From contig NZ_VBSL01000018.1 in the NCBI RefSeq assembly GCF_006149005.1, positions 60,977-124,976 on the forward strand: 64,000 bases of DNA, written 5' to 3'. The position numbers were made by a program, and so were the translations under genes. Positions 28,040 through 36,980 of the stretch are shown one piece after another (the first letter of the stretch is position 1; each line of letters begins with the position of its first letter). The notes under the pieces are model-generated. The model made no database searches. It worked only from the letters and a program-made list of their open reading frames with translations, and was not told the origin of the DNA. This DNA is from Larkinella sp. C7. Its GTDB lineage: Bacteria; Bacteroidota; Bacteroidia; Cytophagales; Spirosomataceae.

Positions 28040-28133
28040 GTGAATGAGTGAATGAGCGAATGAGTGAATAGCTGCCGCGATTAAAAGCGTGATCTTTGAT
28101 CCTATTCACTCATTCGCTCATTCACTCATTCAC
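28040..28133. repeat. perfect 32-bp inverted repeat with 8-base periodicity, glyA-tatC gap
   Basis: Arms 28040-28071 and 28102-28133 are exact reverse complements over 32 bp with a 30-base loop. Each arm is itself a run of four 8-base words (GTGAATGA, GTGAATGA, GCGAATGA, GTGAATAG). It occupies nearly the whole 108-base gap between glyA and tatC, both on the minus strand. No U-run follows, so ordinary termination is not evident. Confidence 0.85.
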
Positions 28134-28135
28134 AA

Positions 28136-29428
28136 TTAATTATAAAGTGGAAACGCTTTCATCCAGGAATTGATTTCTTCTTTTACGACCTGAATTTTGG
28201 CGTCGTTATCGTGATTCATCAGCACGTCGTCAATATATACGACAATTTGCTCCATATCAGATTCTTTCATGCCGCGCGTTGTGACGGCCGCCGTGCCAAC
28301 CCGCATCCCCGACGTCACCATTGGCGACTTGTCATCGAACGGAACCATGTTTTTGTTGATGGTAATGTCGGCCTTGATGAGCGTGTTCTCCGCCAGTTTT
28401 CCCGACAATCCTTTCGAACGCAAGTCAATCAGCATCAGGTGGTTATCGGTTCCGCCCGAAATGATTTTATACCCGCGTGATACAAAAGCCGCAGCCATCG
28501 CCTGCGCATTCCGCTGGATCTGGTTGGCATAGTCACCGAATTCGTCGGACAACGCTTCCCCAAACGCAATCGCTTTGGCGGCAATAATATGTTCCAACGG
28601 CCCGCCCTGCGTTCCCGGAAAAACGCCCGAGTCCAGCAAAGACGACATCATCCGGAGGTCACCTTTTGGCGTTTTGATGCCAAACGGGTTTTCAAAATCG
28701 TTCCGCAGCATGATCATTCCGCCACGGGGGCCGCGCAGGGTTTTGTGCGTCGTCGTGGTCACGATGTGGCAATGATCCATCGGGTCGTTCAGCAAGCCTT
28801 TGGCAATCAGGCCGGCCGGGTGCGAAATGTCGGCCAGCAACAGCGCGCCCACCGAGTCGGCAATGGCGCGGAGCCGGACATAATCCCAGTCGCGGCTGTA
28901 GGCCGAAGCACCACAGATCAACAGCTTCGGGCGCTCGCGCTGGGCGGTTTCTTCTACCTTGTCGTAGTTGATGACGCCGGTTTCCTGCTCAACGCCGTAA
29001 AACGTCGGCCGGAAATATTTCCCCGAAATATTTACGGCCGAACCGTGGGTCAGGTGACCGCCGTGCGACAGGTCGAAACCCAGAATGGTATCCCCCGGTT
29101 TCAGGCAGGCCAGAAAAACCGCTGTGTTGGCTTGTGCGCCCGAGTGCGGTTGCACGTTGGCCCACGAAGCACCAAACAATTCCTTCACGCGGTCGATTGC
29201 CAGCTGCTCGATTTCATCCACCACTTCGCAACCGCCGTAGTACCGTTTGCCCGGTAAGCCTTCGGCGTATTTGTTGGTCAATACGGTTCCGGCGGCTTCC
29301 ATAACTTGTTTGGAAACGAAGTTTTCGGAAGCGATCAATTCGATACCGGATTCCTGACGGTGCTGTTCTTTGGCGATAAGCTCAAATACCTGCGTATCAC
29401 GGGTGATGGAAGTAACTAGTGTCGACAT
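28136..29428 (-). CDS. glyA: serine hydroxymethyltransferase
   Basis: 430 residues, normal for bacterial GlyA. It converts serine plus tetrahydrofolate to glycine plus methylene-THF in the cytosol, using PLP. Seen are [10 protein letters not shown], the [15 protein letters not shown] substrate-binding block, [28 protein letters not shown], and [14 protein letters not shown] with the PLP-binding Lys229. The start codon follows a 99-base gap with a TACTTTTG -7-like box. Its stop abuts the inverted repeat before tatC. Confidence 0.98.
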   Translation of the reverse strand: MSTLVTSITRDTQVFELIAKEQHRQESGIELIASENFVSKQVMEAAGTVLTNKYAEGLPGKRYYGGCEVVDEIEQLAIDRVKELFGASWANVQPHSGAQANTAVFLACLKPGDTILGFDLSHGGHLTHGSAVNISGKYFRPTFYGVEQETGVINYDKVEETAQRERPKLLICGASAYSRDWDYVRLRAIADSVGALLLADISHPAGLIAKGLLNDPMDHCHIVTTTTHKTLRGPRGGMIMLRNDFENPFGIKTPKGDLRMMSSLLDSGVFPGTQGGPLEHIIAAKAIAFGEALSDEFGDYANQIQRNAQAMAAAFVSRGYKIISGGTDNHLMLIDLRSKGLSGKLAENTLIKADITINKNMVPFDDKSPMVTSGMRVGTAAVTTRGMKESDMEQIVVYIDDVLMNHDNDAKIQVVKEEINSWMKAFPLYN

Positions 29429-29491
29429 GCTAAACGGTTCGCCGGAGCGAATGGCTATTCGTAGTTGGATAACAAATTAACGATACAGGTA

Positions 29492-29499
29492 CAAAAGTA
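29492..29499 (-). promoter_or_regulatory. glyA: candidate -7 box for glyA
   Basis: On the minus strand TACTTTTG matches TAnnTTTG and lies 64 bases before the glyA start codon. A clear TTTG -33 box at the right distance is not seen, so support is partial. Confidence 0.3.
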
Positions 29500-29527
29500 C
29501 GGAGAAAAACAGCATTCTTGTTGTCTT

Positions 29528-30397
29528 CTACTTATTATGTTGAAGGGACTGGTATTTCAGGGGCGTAGTGCCGTTGTGCAGCTTGAATTGCCGGTGAAAA
29601 TGCGAGATATTATTGAAACCGCACTCCAGTCCAACCTGGCTGATGCTGAGATCCGACTGCACCAGCAATTTGCGGGCGTGGCTGATCCTCAGTTCGTTCA
29701 GGTATTCGATAAACGATTTTCGGGTTCGTTTCCGGAAATACCGGCAAAATGCCGCCGGTGCCATACCGGCTACGGAGGCCATGTCGTCGACCCGGATTTC
29801 TTCCCGAAAATGGGCCAGCATAAAATCCAGCACCCGTTTCATGCGCTCGGTTTCGGCTTCGCTGGCTTTCAGTTCATAGTTGTCGCTGGCCAGCATCACG
29901 GCGTCGGTGTCGCTGGCCAGTTGCTGGAGCAGGAAAAGCAGGCGAAGCAGCCGCTCGAGCCCCTGGCATGTCAATAAGGTTCCGAGGGCGGGTGTCACCT
30001 CGTCTATTTTCGATTTTCCAAACCGCACTCCGTATCGGGCCCGATTCAGCAAAGCCATCAGCGGCTGGGTTTCCGGCAATTGGGGGAGCAGGGTGTCGCC
30101 CAGTGACTGGGAAAACTGCACCACGATGGATTCGGCCCGGCGGTCGGAATCCGGCTGATAATAGTCATCGTCGTTGCGCCAGAAATGCGGCAGCCCCGGC
30201 CCCAGCAGCACCAGGTCACCGGCATCGAAGGGTTCGACATGATCGCCAACAAACCGGTTGCCGTGGCTTCGGGCGATATACGTCAATTCGTATTCGGGAT
30301 GAAAATGCCAGGGCGCGTCGAAATACGGCAGGTCGACGTGCATCACCCGCAGGGAATTATGATCTCCCAATTCAATTTTTTCAAACAAAGCTTTCAC
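29528..30397 (-). CDS. AraC-family transcriptional regulator with cupin sensor
   Basis: 289 residues. An N-terminal cupin (residues 1-120; WHFHPEYELTYI, GDLVLLGPGLPHFW) is followed by a C-terminal double helix-turn-helix (VDDMASVAGMAPAAFCRYFRKRTRKS and SISQVGLECGFNNISHFHRQFK). The GFNNISHFHRQFK motif is the canonical AraC signature. It is divergent from the phytanoyl-CoA-dioxygenase-like gene with 143 bases between start codons and probably controls it in response to a small effector such as a sugar. This pairing is inferred from arrangement only. Confidence 0.93.
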   Translation of the reverse strand: MKALFEKIELGDHNSLRVMHVDLPYFDAPWHFHPEYELTYIARSHGNRFVGDHVEPFDAGDLVLLGPGLPHFWRNDDDYYQPDSDRRAESIVVQFSQSLGDTLLPQLPETQPLMALLNRARYGVRFGKSKIDEVTPALGTLLTCQGLERLLRLLFLLQQLASDTDAVMLASDNYELKASEAETERMKRVLDFMLAHFREEIRVDDMASVAGMAPAAFCRYFRKRTRKSFIEYLNELRISHARKLLVQSDLSISQVGLECGFNNISHFHRQFKLHNGTTPLKYQSLQHNK

Positions 30398-30540
30398 AAC
30401 ATGCAGTATTTTTACTCTCTACGGGTAATATGGGGAAGAAAAAGTCACAATTATACACTTATTGGCATAATAATTAAATTTTTACAAGAAACAATTGAAT
30501 CAAATTTGTGTCACTGATTTTTCCTAAACCCGTTAATTGT

Positions 30541-31377
30541 ATGCCAGTGACCGTTGACAACACTTCTTTGCTCGACGAATTGAACGAAGCCTATACCGTC
30601 AGTCCGGAAGCAATCGCGTTTTATCAAAAAAACGGTTACGTCAAATTAAAAAATGTGCTCAGCCCGGACGTTCTCAAGCACTACGGAGACGTGATTACCG
30701 ATTTGGTGATCAGGCTGAACACCTTGACCAAATCCATGGAAGAGCGTACGACTTACGAGCGCGCGTTCCTCCAGATTATGAATCTCTGGCGGGAAGACAA
30801 AACCGCCAGAGAGTTCGTATTCTCCCGTCGACTGGCCAAAATCGCGGCCGACCTGATGGGTGTCGATGCCGTTCGGCTTTACCACGATCAGGCGCTGTAC
30901 AAAGAACCGTCGGGCGGTTTTACGCCCTGGCATGCCGACCAGTTCTACTGGCCTCTTTCATCTCCCAAAACCGTCACCGTCTGGATTCCGTTGCAGGATA
31001 CGCCAATGGAAATGGGGCCGCTGGCCTTCGCCGAGCAGAGCCAGCAGGTGGAAATTGGCCGCAACATCGAGATCAGTGACGAAAGCGAGCGATTGCTGGC
31101 CGAGGAACTGGCCAACCAGAATTTTACCATCAACGACACGCCTTTCGAACTGGGTGAGGTGAGCTACCACGCCGGCTGGACGTTCCACCGGGCGGGCCCC
31201 AACACCTCCAGCACCCCGCGTAAAGTGATGACGATGATTTATATGGATGCCGAACAAACGATTACGCAGCCCCAAAATACGTATCAGGAAGCCGACTGGA
31301 CGACGTGGTTGGGGAGTTACCCCATCGGTAGCAAGCCCGAAGGTGAGCTGAATCCGTTGCTGTTTGAAAGAAAATAA
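30541..31377 (+). CDS. phytanoyl-CoA dioxygenase (PhyH)-family oxygenase
   Basis: 278 residues from ATG 30541 (MPVTVDN); an upstream ATG at 30508 in the AT-rich promoter region is less likely. It is a non-haem Fe(II)/2-oxoglutarate oxygenase: the HxD pair His131/Asp133 sits in TPWHADQFYWP, the distal His216 in WTFHRAGPNTS, and the following Arg/Ser probably bind 2-oxoglutarate. The family hydroxylates many small substrates; this one cannot be specified. Its divergent AraC neighbour suggests substrate-induced expression. A terminator follows at 31504. Confidence 0.9.
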   Translation: MPVTVDNTSLLDELNEAYTVSPEAIAFYQKNGYVKLKNVLSPDVLKHYGDVITDLVIRLNTLTKSMEERTTYERAFLQIMNLWREDKTAREFVFSRRLAKIAADLMGVDAVRLYHDQALYKEPSGGFTPWHADQFYWPLSSPKTVTVWIPLQDTPMEMGPLAFAEQSQQVEIGRNIEISDESERLLAEELANQNFTINDTPFELGEVSYHAGWTFHRAGPNTSSTPRKVMTMIYMDAEQTITQPQNTYQEADWTTWLGSYPIGSKPEGELNPLLFERK

Positions 31378-31503
31378 AGAATGGAGAGTAAAGAAGAAAG
31401 ACAAGAGACGACAGAGTAAAAATGGATTACCCGGTGGTTAAATGTATTCGCTTGTCTTTGCTCTTTTATCCTGACTAAAACAAAATATAGGTTGGTTGTG
31501 CAG

Positions 31504-31539
31504 AACACCCCGCTGGAGCTCCGGCAGGGTGTTTTTTTT
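31504..31539 (+). terminator. intrinsic terminator after the PhyH-family gene
   Basis: AACACCC pairs with GGGTGTT across a 16-base loop containing the self-complementary GGAGCTCC, followed by eight Ts. It lies between the PhyH-like gene and dsbD on the plus strand and would insulate them. Confidence 0.75.
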
Positions 31540-31571
31540 GGTGTCTGGATGATTTGTGCGTGGATTGGAGA

Positions 31572-31579
31572 TATTTTTG
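31572..31579 (+). promoter_or_regulatory. candidate -7 box for the DsbD-like gene
   Basis: TATTTTTG matches TAnnTTTG, 44 bases before the ATG at 31624 and just after the terminator. A TTTG at 31553-31556 is present but the spacer (15) is shorter than usual, so the assignment is tentative. Confidence 0.35.
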
Positions 31580-31623
31580 CAGAAATCGTGTTGTAAGGTT
31601 GGGCAATTTAGTAAGCCATTGAT

Positions 31624-33786
31624 ATGAAACAAGTTGGTCATTTTTTCTCTTTTCTGACGGTATTTTTTGTAACGCTGACGGCAACAGCGCAAATTCAGCC
31701 CGATCCGACGCACTGGACATTCACCGCATCAAAAACCGAAGCCAAAGTCGGTGAGGTGATTGAGATCCGCATGAATGCGACCATCGACAAAGGCTGGCAC
31801 ATGTATGCTTCGGATCTGAATCCGGACATTGGCCCGATTCCGACAACCTTGAAATTGAAGGAAAACGGCAGCTTTGAAAAAGTCGGCTCGTTCGTTTCGG
31901 TGGCCCCGAAAGAGGAGTTTGAAGAAGTCTGGAACAGCAAAGTGCGGTTTTTTGAGAACAAAGCGACGCTCATTCAGAAGGTTAAAATATTGAAAGCCAA
32001 TCCGGTTATCGCCGGAACGCTGGAGTACCAGACCTGCTCCGGTACCAATTGCCTGCCGCCCGCCGAACACGAATTTTCGGTATCGGTAAAAACCGTGGGC
32101 GCGGCTGCGGCACCAACGCCCGTAAAACCAACTTCGGAAGCCGTCGCAACGGGTGAACCCGCATCTGCTTCGAGTGCGCCAGACACCACTTCCCGCGTCG
32201 CCGTTGCCCCTTCAGCCGGAGCCGCCAGCCCGGATTCGGAAACCGTAACCACTGCCGAAGCGCCGGTCGCTACACCCCAACTGACCGATGCATCGGCGGA
32301 AAAACCGGAAGAATCCCTGATCGGATTTATGATTGCCGCTTTTCTGTCGGGTCTGCTGGCTTTGCTGACCCCCTGCGTGTTTCCGATCATTCCGATGACG
32401 GTCAGTTACTTTACCAAACAGGATCACGGATTGTGGAAAGCGGTTCTGTACGGTTTGTCCATTATTTTTATTTACGTGCTGATTGGCACCGTGGTTTCGC
32501 GGATCAACGGCCCGGCATTTGCCAATTTCGTCAGTACCCACTGGCTTCCCAACGTCCTGTTCTTCGCGATTTTCTTCATTTTTGGGCTGTCGTTTTTGGG
32601 CTTGTTCGAAATTGTTCTGCCGAATTCACTGGTCAACTCCATCGATGCCAAATCCGAAAAAGGCGGTATGGCCGGGATTCTGTTCATGGCCTTCACGCTG
32701 GTGCTGGTGTCGTTTTCCTGCACGGGGCCGATTGTTGGCAGTTTACTGGTGGCCTCCGCAGGTGGTGAAGTCTTGAAACCGATCGTCGGTATGGCGGCTT
32801 TTTCGGCGGCTTTTGCCATTCCGTTTACGCTGTTTGCGGCTTTTCCGCAGTGGCTCAAAAGCCTGCCGAAATCGGGTGGCTGGCTGAACGCGGTGAAGGT
32901 GGTGCTGGGTTTTCTGGAACTGGCGCTGGCGCTGAAATTCCTGAGCATTGCCGACCAGGTGTACCACTGGAACCTGCTCGACCGCGAAGTGTATCTGGCC
33001 TTCTGGATCGTTATTTTTGCCCTCATCGGTTTTTACCTGCTCGGAAAAGTCCGGTTGCCGCACGACAGCGAAACCAAAACCGTCAGCGTACCGCGTTTGC
33101 TGCTGGCCATTGTCACCTTTGCGTTTGTGGTGTATATGATTCCCGGTTTGTGGGGTGCTCCCTTGAAAGCCCTGGCTGGTTATCTGCCACCCGAAACGAC
33201 GCAGGATTTTGGTTTCCGGGGAGCCAGCAATTCTGCAACGGAACAAAATACGTTGGGCGAAAAACCGAAATACAGCGAATTGTTCCGGTTGCCCCACGGA
33301 CTTCAGGGCTTTTTCGACTACAAACAGGCGCTGGCCTACGCGGCCAAAGTGAACAAACCCGTTTTCATTGATTTTACGGGCCACGGCTGTGTGAATTGTC
33401 GGGAAATGGAAGCCCGCGTGTGGGCTGAAGAGCCGATTCTGCGCCGGTTGCAAAACGATTACGTCATTCTGGCCTTGTACGTCGATGACAAAACCGAATT
33501 GCCGGAATCCGCCTGGTATACCTCGACCTACGACAAAAAGCAGAAGAAAACCATCGGGGCACAAAATGCCGATTTGCAGATTGTGCGTTACAACAACAAC
33601 GCCCAGCCTCATTACTGCATCGTCGACCAGATGGGAAAATTGCTGGTCAAGCCGAAGAATTATGACCTGGATGTCAATAATTTCGCCGGCTTTCTGGATG
33701 AAGGCAAGGCGGTTTTTGCCGCCCCGCAAACCGTAGCGGCCCGTCCGTCGTCGCAAAATCAGGCTCTCATATCGGCATTGAAATAA
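31624..33786 (+). CDS. DsbD-family thiol:disulfide interchange protein
   Basis: 720 residues in three parts: a secreted N-terminal alpha domain (to about 150, with a Cys pair in YQTCSGTNCLPP), a low-complexity Ala/Pro/Thr/Ser linker (about 155-225), a multi-span membrane domain with the two redox Cys in LTPCVFPIIP and SFSCTGPIVGS, and a C-terminal periplasmic thioredoxin domain with CVNC (Cys589/Cys592) in GHGCVNCREMEARVW. It passes electrons from cytosolic thioredoxin to periplasmic oxidoreductases. Length is above E. coli DsbD (about 565) mainly through the linker and an extended thioredoxin domain. Confidence 0.93.
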   Translation: MKQVGHFFSFLTVFFVTLTATAQIQPDPTHWTFTASKTEAKVGEVIEIRMNATIDKGWHMYASDLNPDIGPIPTTLKLKENGSFEKVGSFVSVAPKEEFEEVWNSKVRFFENKATLIQKVKILKANPVIAGTLEYQTCSGTNCLPPAEHEFSVSVKTVGAAAAPTPVKPTSEAVATGEPASASSAPDTTSRVAVAPSAGAASPDSETVTTAEAPVATPQLTDASAEKPEESLIGFMIAAFLSGLLALLTPCVFPIIPMTVSYFTKQDHGLWKAVLYGLSIIFIYVLIGTVVSRINGPAFANFVSTHWLPNVLFFAIFFIFGLSFLGLFEIVLPNSLVNSIDAKSEKGGMAGILFMAFTLVLVSFSCTGPIVGSLLVASAGGEVLKPIVGMAAFSAAFAIPFTLFAAFPQWLKSLPKSGGWLNAVKVVLGFLELALALKFLSIADQVYHWNLLDREVYLAFWIVIFALIGFYLLGKVRLPHDSETKTVSVPRLLLAIVTFAFVVYMIPGLWGAPLKALAGYLPPETTQDFGFRGASNSATEQNTLGEKPKYSELFRLPHGLQGFFDYKQALAYAAKVNKPVFIDFTGHGCVNCREMEARVWAEEPILRRLQNDYVILALYVDDKTELPESAWYTSTYDKKQKKTIGAQNADLQIVRYNNNAQPHYCIVDQMGKLLVKPKNYDLDVNNFAGFLDEGKAVFAAPQTVAARPSSQNQALISALK

Positions 33787-33846
33787 GCGAAGTGAGGCAA
33801 CAAATTCATTCTACGGTTGGTTAAACCATGACCATCCTCTATCGTC

Positions 33847-34764
33847 ATGGCAAAAACTATTCTGATTACCGGCGGCACCGGCACCATCGGCCGCCGACTT
33901 ACTCAAATGTTACTTCAGCAGGGCTTTCAGGTATCGTTGCTGAGTCGTTCTGCATCCAAAAAAGATATTCCGAACGTAACAGTTTATCAGTGGGACATTG
34001 ATAAAGGGCATATCGACCCGCAGGCCATCCTGACGGCTGATCACATCATTCACCTGGCCGGAACCGGTATTGCTGACGAACGCTGGACCGACCAGCGCAA
34101 ACAGCAAATCATCGAAAGCCGCACCAAATCCACGCAATTACTGGCCAATGCCCTGCGTTCGGGCAAACACCACGTTCAGTCCTTTGTCTCATCCTCGGCC
34201 ATCGGCTATTATGGAGGAGATACCGGCGACCGCCCGCTGACCGAAATCAGCGAAGGCGGAAGTGATTTTCTGGCGCAGGTGGTTCGGGCCTGGGAGCGTT
34301 CCGTCGACGAAGTGGCCGCCCTGGGCATTCGGACCGTTAAACTCCGGACGGGAATCGTGCTGACGATGGAGGGCGGTGCCTTGCCCAAGCTCGTGCAGCC
34401 CATTCGCCTGGGCGCCGGTGCTCCGCTGGGGTCGGGGCATCAATACATGTCGTGGATTCACATTGACGACCTATGCCGGATGTATGTTCAGGCGGCTACC
34501 GATGAGCGTTGGCGGGGAATTTATAACGCCGTTGCCGCCAAGCCTGTGACTAACGAGACTTTTACGCGTCAAATAATAGATTTACTCAACAAGCCGCATC
34601 TTTTACCCCGCGTACCGGCCTTTGCCATTCGATTGCTTTTTGGTGAAATGGCTATTGTCGTACTGGGAGGCAATTATGTGTTGAATAAACGGATACGGGA
34701 AGAAACTACATTTGAGTATCTATTTCCAGACTTATTGCCAGCCTTGCGGGATTTATTACACTAA
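33847..34764 (+). CDS. TIGR01777-family NAD(P)-dependent oxidoreductase (SulA/YfcH-like)
   Basis: 305 residues, extended short-chain dehydrogenase fold: ITGGTGTIGRRLTQML (GxxGxxG), VYQWDIDKGHID, HLAGTGIADERWTDQRKQQI and SSSAIGYYGGDTG, with the catalytic-type Tyr/Ser region. The C-terminal DUF1731-like part includes MSWIHIDDLCRMY. These signatures are diagnostic for the YfcH/TIGR01777 family, whose physiological role is poorly defined. The start is 61 bases after dsbD. Confidence 0.92.
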   Translation: MAKTILITGGTGTIGRRLTQMLLQQGFQVSLLSRSASKKDIPNVTVYQWDIDKGHIDPQAILTADHIIHLAGTGIADERWTDQRKQQIIESRTKSTQLLANALRSGKHHVQSFVSSSAIGYYGGDTGDRPLTEISEGGSDFLAQVVRAWERSVDEVAALGIRTVKLRTGIVLTMEGGALPKLVQPIRLGAGAPLGSGHQYMSWIHIDDLCRMYVQAATDERWRGIYNAVAAKPVTNETFTRQIIDLLNKPHLLPRVPAFAIRLLFGEMAIVVLGGNYVLNKRIREETTFEYLFPDLLPALRDLLH

Positions 34765-34889
34765 CAGTTCGTATCGATAGTGCAGATTAATTTTAATATC
34801 GTTATAATTGCTTTTACAAACAATTATGTAAAAATACTTATAGAAATGTTTGGCAATGAGGTAACCAGTACTCATCGACCTGTGAAAAA

Positions 34890-36836
34890 ATGATTGAACA
34901 ACTACTAAAAACGAGTGCAACACGCTTCGTGTCCAGTTATCTCGTGCTGAGTATCGATGTAATCATCTGCATTGTATCGTTTTCAGTTGCTTACCTTTTG
35001 CGGTTTAATTTTGAAACCAGCAGTCTTAACCGGGCCGACTTTTTATATTGTTTACAGGTAATTGTCGGTATTCGGTTTCTGTTTTTTTTGCTGTTTCGGC
35101 CTTATCAGGGCATTATCCGGCACACGAGTCTGGAAGATGTCACCTTGTTGGTTTATGCCGTTACGCTCAGCGCAGTTGTCACGGCGGTGGGTTCGTTTCT
35201 TTTCTGGCAATGGACCGGCCGGGTTTCCTTTTACATCCCGGTTTCCATCTTACTGATCGACTATTTCTCCTGCCTTGTTTTGCTCTCCGTCAGCCGGTTT
35301 ATGGCCAAAGCATTTTATTGGACCTTACGGGCCGGAAACGGAGGAGTTCGGTCGCCGGTTTTGATTTATGGGGCGGGTGAAACCGGCCTGTTGACGCGCA
35401 AGGCATTAGCCCAGGACTCCATCCAGCGCTACACCATTCTGGCGTTTATTGACGACAATCCGTACAAAATCCAGAAAGTAATTCAGGGCATAAAAGTCAT
35501 CTCGCGCCAGGAAGCCTATGAGCGGTATGTACGGAATCAGGCCGTTCTGCCGCAGGTAATTTTGGCGATGGGAACCGCTGATCTGCGTCAGAAAAACGAA
35601 ATAACCGAGTTTTTTCTACAGCATCACGTCAGCGTTAAAACCATTCCGACGGTGGGGCAGTGGATCGATGGCGAACTAAAATCTTCGCAGATTCGGGACA
35701 TTCGGATTGAAGATTTGCTGGGACGGGCTCCCATTCAGGTCGTCAATCCGGTTACCGGCGAACAACTGCGCAATCAGGTGGTGCTCGTTACCGGAGCCGC
35801 CGGGTCCATCGGGAGCGAACTGGTTCGGCAGGTGATCTGCCATAAACCGCATACAATTGTATTGCTGGATCAGGCCGAGTCGGCCTTGTTCGATCTGGAA
35901 TTTAACTTGCGCCGGGCGTATAAAACCGTGCTGGCCACCACGAACCTGATCCTGAAAATTGGGGATGTGGCCGATGAAGTGCGGATGCACCATATTTTCC
36001 AGGATGTCAAACCCGATTACGTCTTCCACGCAGCCGCCTACAAACACGTTCCGCTGATGGAAGAGCATCCTTACGAAGCGGTTCGGGTCAATGTGCTGGG
36101 GACTCAAATCGTGGCCGATTTAGCGCTTCAATACGGTGTTCGGAAATTTGTCATGATTTCGACGGACAAGGCAGTGAACCCCACCAACGTGATGGGAGCC
36201 ACCAAACGTCTGGCCGAAATGTATGTGCAGAGCCTGAATCAGCAGCCTGGAAAGCTGCATCAGACCCGGTTTATAGCCACGCGATTCGGTAATGTGCTGG
36301 GTTCCAATGGCTCGGTCGTAACGGTTTTTCGGCAGCAAATCCAGGCCGGCGGGCCGGTAACGGTAACACATCCGGACATCATCCGCTATTTCATGACCAT
36401 TCCCGAAGCCTGTCAATTGGTGTTGGAAGCCGGAACGATGGGCAAGGGGGGCGAAGTGTTCATTTTCGATATGGGCGAGCCCGTACGAATCGCCGAACTG
36501 GCCCGCAAAATGATTCACCTCTCCGGGTATACCGTGGGCAAAGAAATTCAGGTGGTTTATAGTGGGCTGCGTCCGGGTGAAAAACTGTTTGAGGAACTCT
36601 TGAACAACAACGAAGAAACCTTGCCGACCCACCATCCCAAAATCATGGTTGCCCGGGTCAACACGCCGGATGTGAACGAGATAAAAGCCGTTCTGGAAGA
36701 ATTGCGGTATCGCCTGGTCGAGGGCGATGCCACGAAACTGGTGCGGATCATAAAACTGGTCATTCCGGAATACATTAGCAAAAACTCCATTTTTACCGCG
36801 CTGGATTCCCAAAAAACCGAAGCGGTTGAACTGTAA
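34890..36836 (+). CDS. FlaA1/CapD/PglF-type membrane nucleotide-sugar 4,6-dehydratase
   Basis: 648 residues: four N-terminal membrane helices (about 15-140), a CoA-binding-like Rossmann region (about 150-275) and a C-terminal NAD-dependent dehydratase domain (from about 295). The nucleotide motif is VLVTGAAGSIGSELVRQ near residue 300, followed by DYVFHAAAYKHVPLMEEHP and MISTDKAVNPTNVMGATKR, where Met435 replaces the usual SDR Tyr ahead of Lys439. That MxxxK variant is typical of WbpM/FlaA1 enzymes (family knowledge). It likely makes a UDP-4-keto-6-deoxy-HexNAc for O-antigen, capsule or glycoprotein synthesis. Confidence 0.93.
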   Translation: MIEQLLKTSATRFVSSYLVLSIDVIICIVSFSVAYLLRFNFETSSLNRADFLYCLQVIVGIRFLFFLLFRPYQGIIRHTSLEDVTLLVYAVTLSAVVTAVGSFLFWQWTGRVSFYIPVSILLIDYFSCLVLLSVSRFMAKAFYWTLRAGNGGVRSPVLIYGAGETGLLTRKALAQDSIQRYTILAFIDDNPYKIQKVIQGIKVISRQEAYERYVRNQAVLPQVILAMGTADLRQKNEITEFFLQHHVSVKTIPTVGQWIDGELKSSQIRDIRIEDLLGRAPIQVVNPVTGEQLRNQVVLVTGAAGSIGSELVRQVICHKPHTIVLLDQAESALFDLEFNLRRAYKTVLATTNLILKIGDVADEVRMHHIFQDVKPDYVFHAAAYKHVPLMEEHPYEAVRVNVLGTQIVADLALQYGVRKFVMISTDKAVNPTNVMGATKRLAEMYVQSLNQQPGKLHQTRFIATRFGNVLGSNGSVVTVFRQQIQAGGPVTVTHPDIIRYFMTIPEACQLVLEAGTMGKGGEVFIFDMGEPVRIAELARKMIHLSGYTVGKEIQVVYSGLRPGEKLFEELLNNNEETLPTHHPKIMVARVNTPDVNEIKAVLEELRYRLVEGDATKLVRIIKLVIPEYISKNSIFTALDSQKTEAVEL

Positions 36837-36891
36837 CTTTCCACGAGTTCAGGAAAATAACCAATTTGCCCTGTCGATTTTAAGGCATTTG

Positions 36892-36923
36892 CTTGCGGCC
36901 TATTGGCCATACCGGTAAGTTTG
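36892..36923 (+). promoter_or_regulatory. candidate promoter of the thiolase/fadB-like operon
   Basis: CTTG (36892-36895), a 20-base spacer and TAAGTTTG (36916-36923) closely fit the Bacteroidota TTTG/TAnnTTTG pattern, 57 bases before the thiolase ATG. Consensus match only. Confidence 0.4.
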
Positions 36924-36980
36924 TTTTTCGGTGATCGTATGTCCGCATACAGTTGTGAAATCCGATAAGCAACCATTCCT

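Noticed and set aside
32743..33756. 337-codon open frame on the minus strand
   Set aside because: Antisense to the DsbD-like gene, whose CxxC and membrane motifs are unambiguous.
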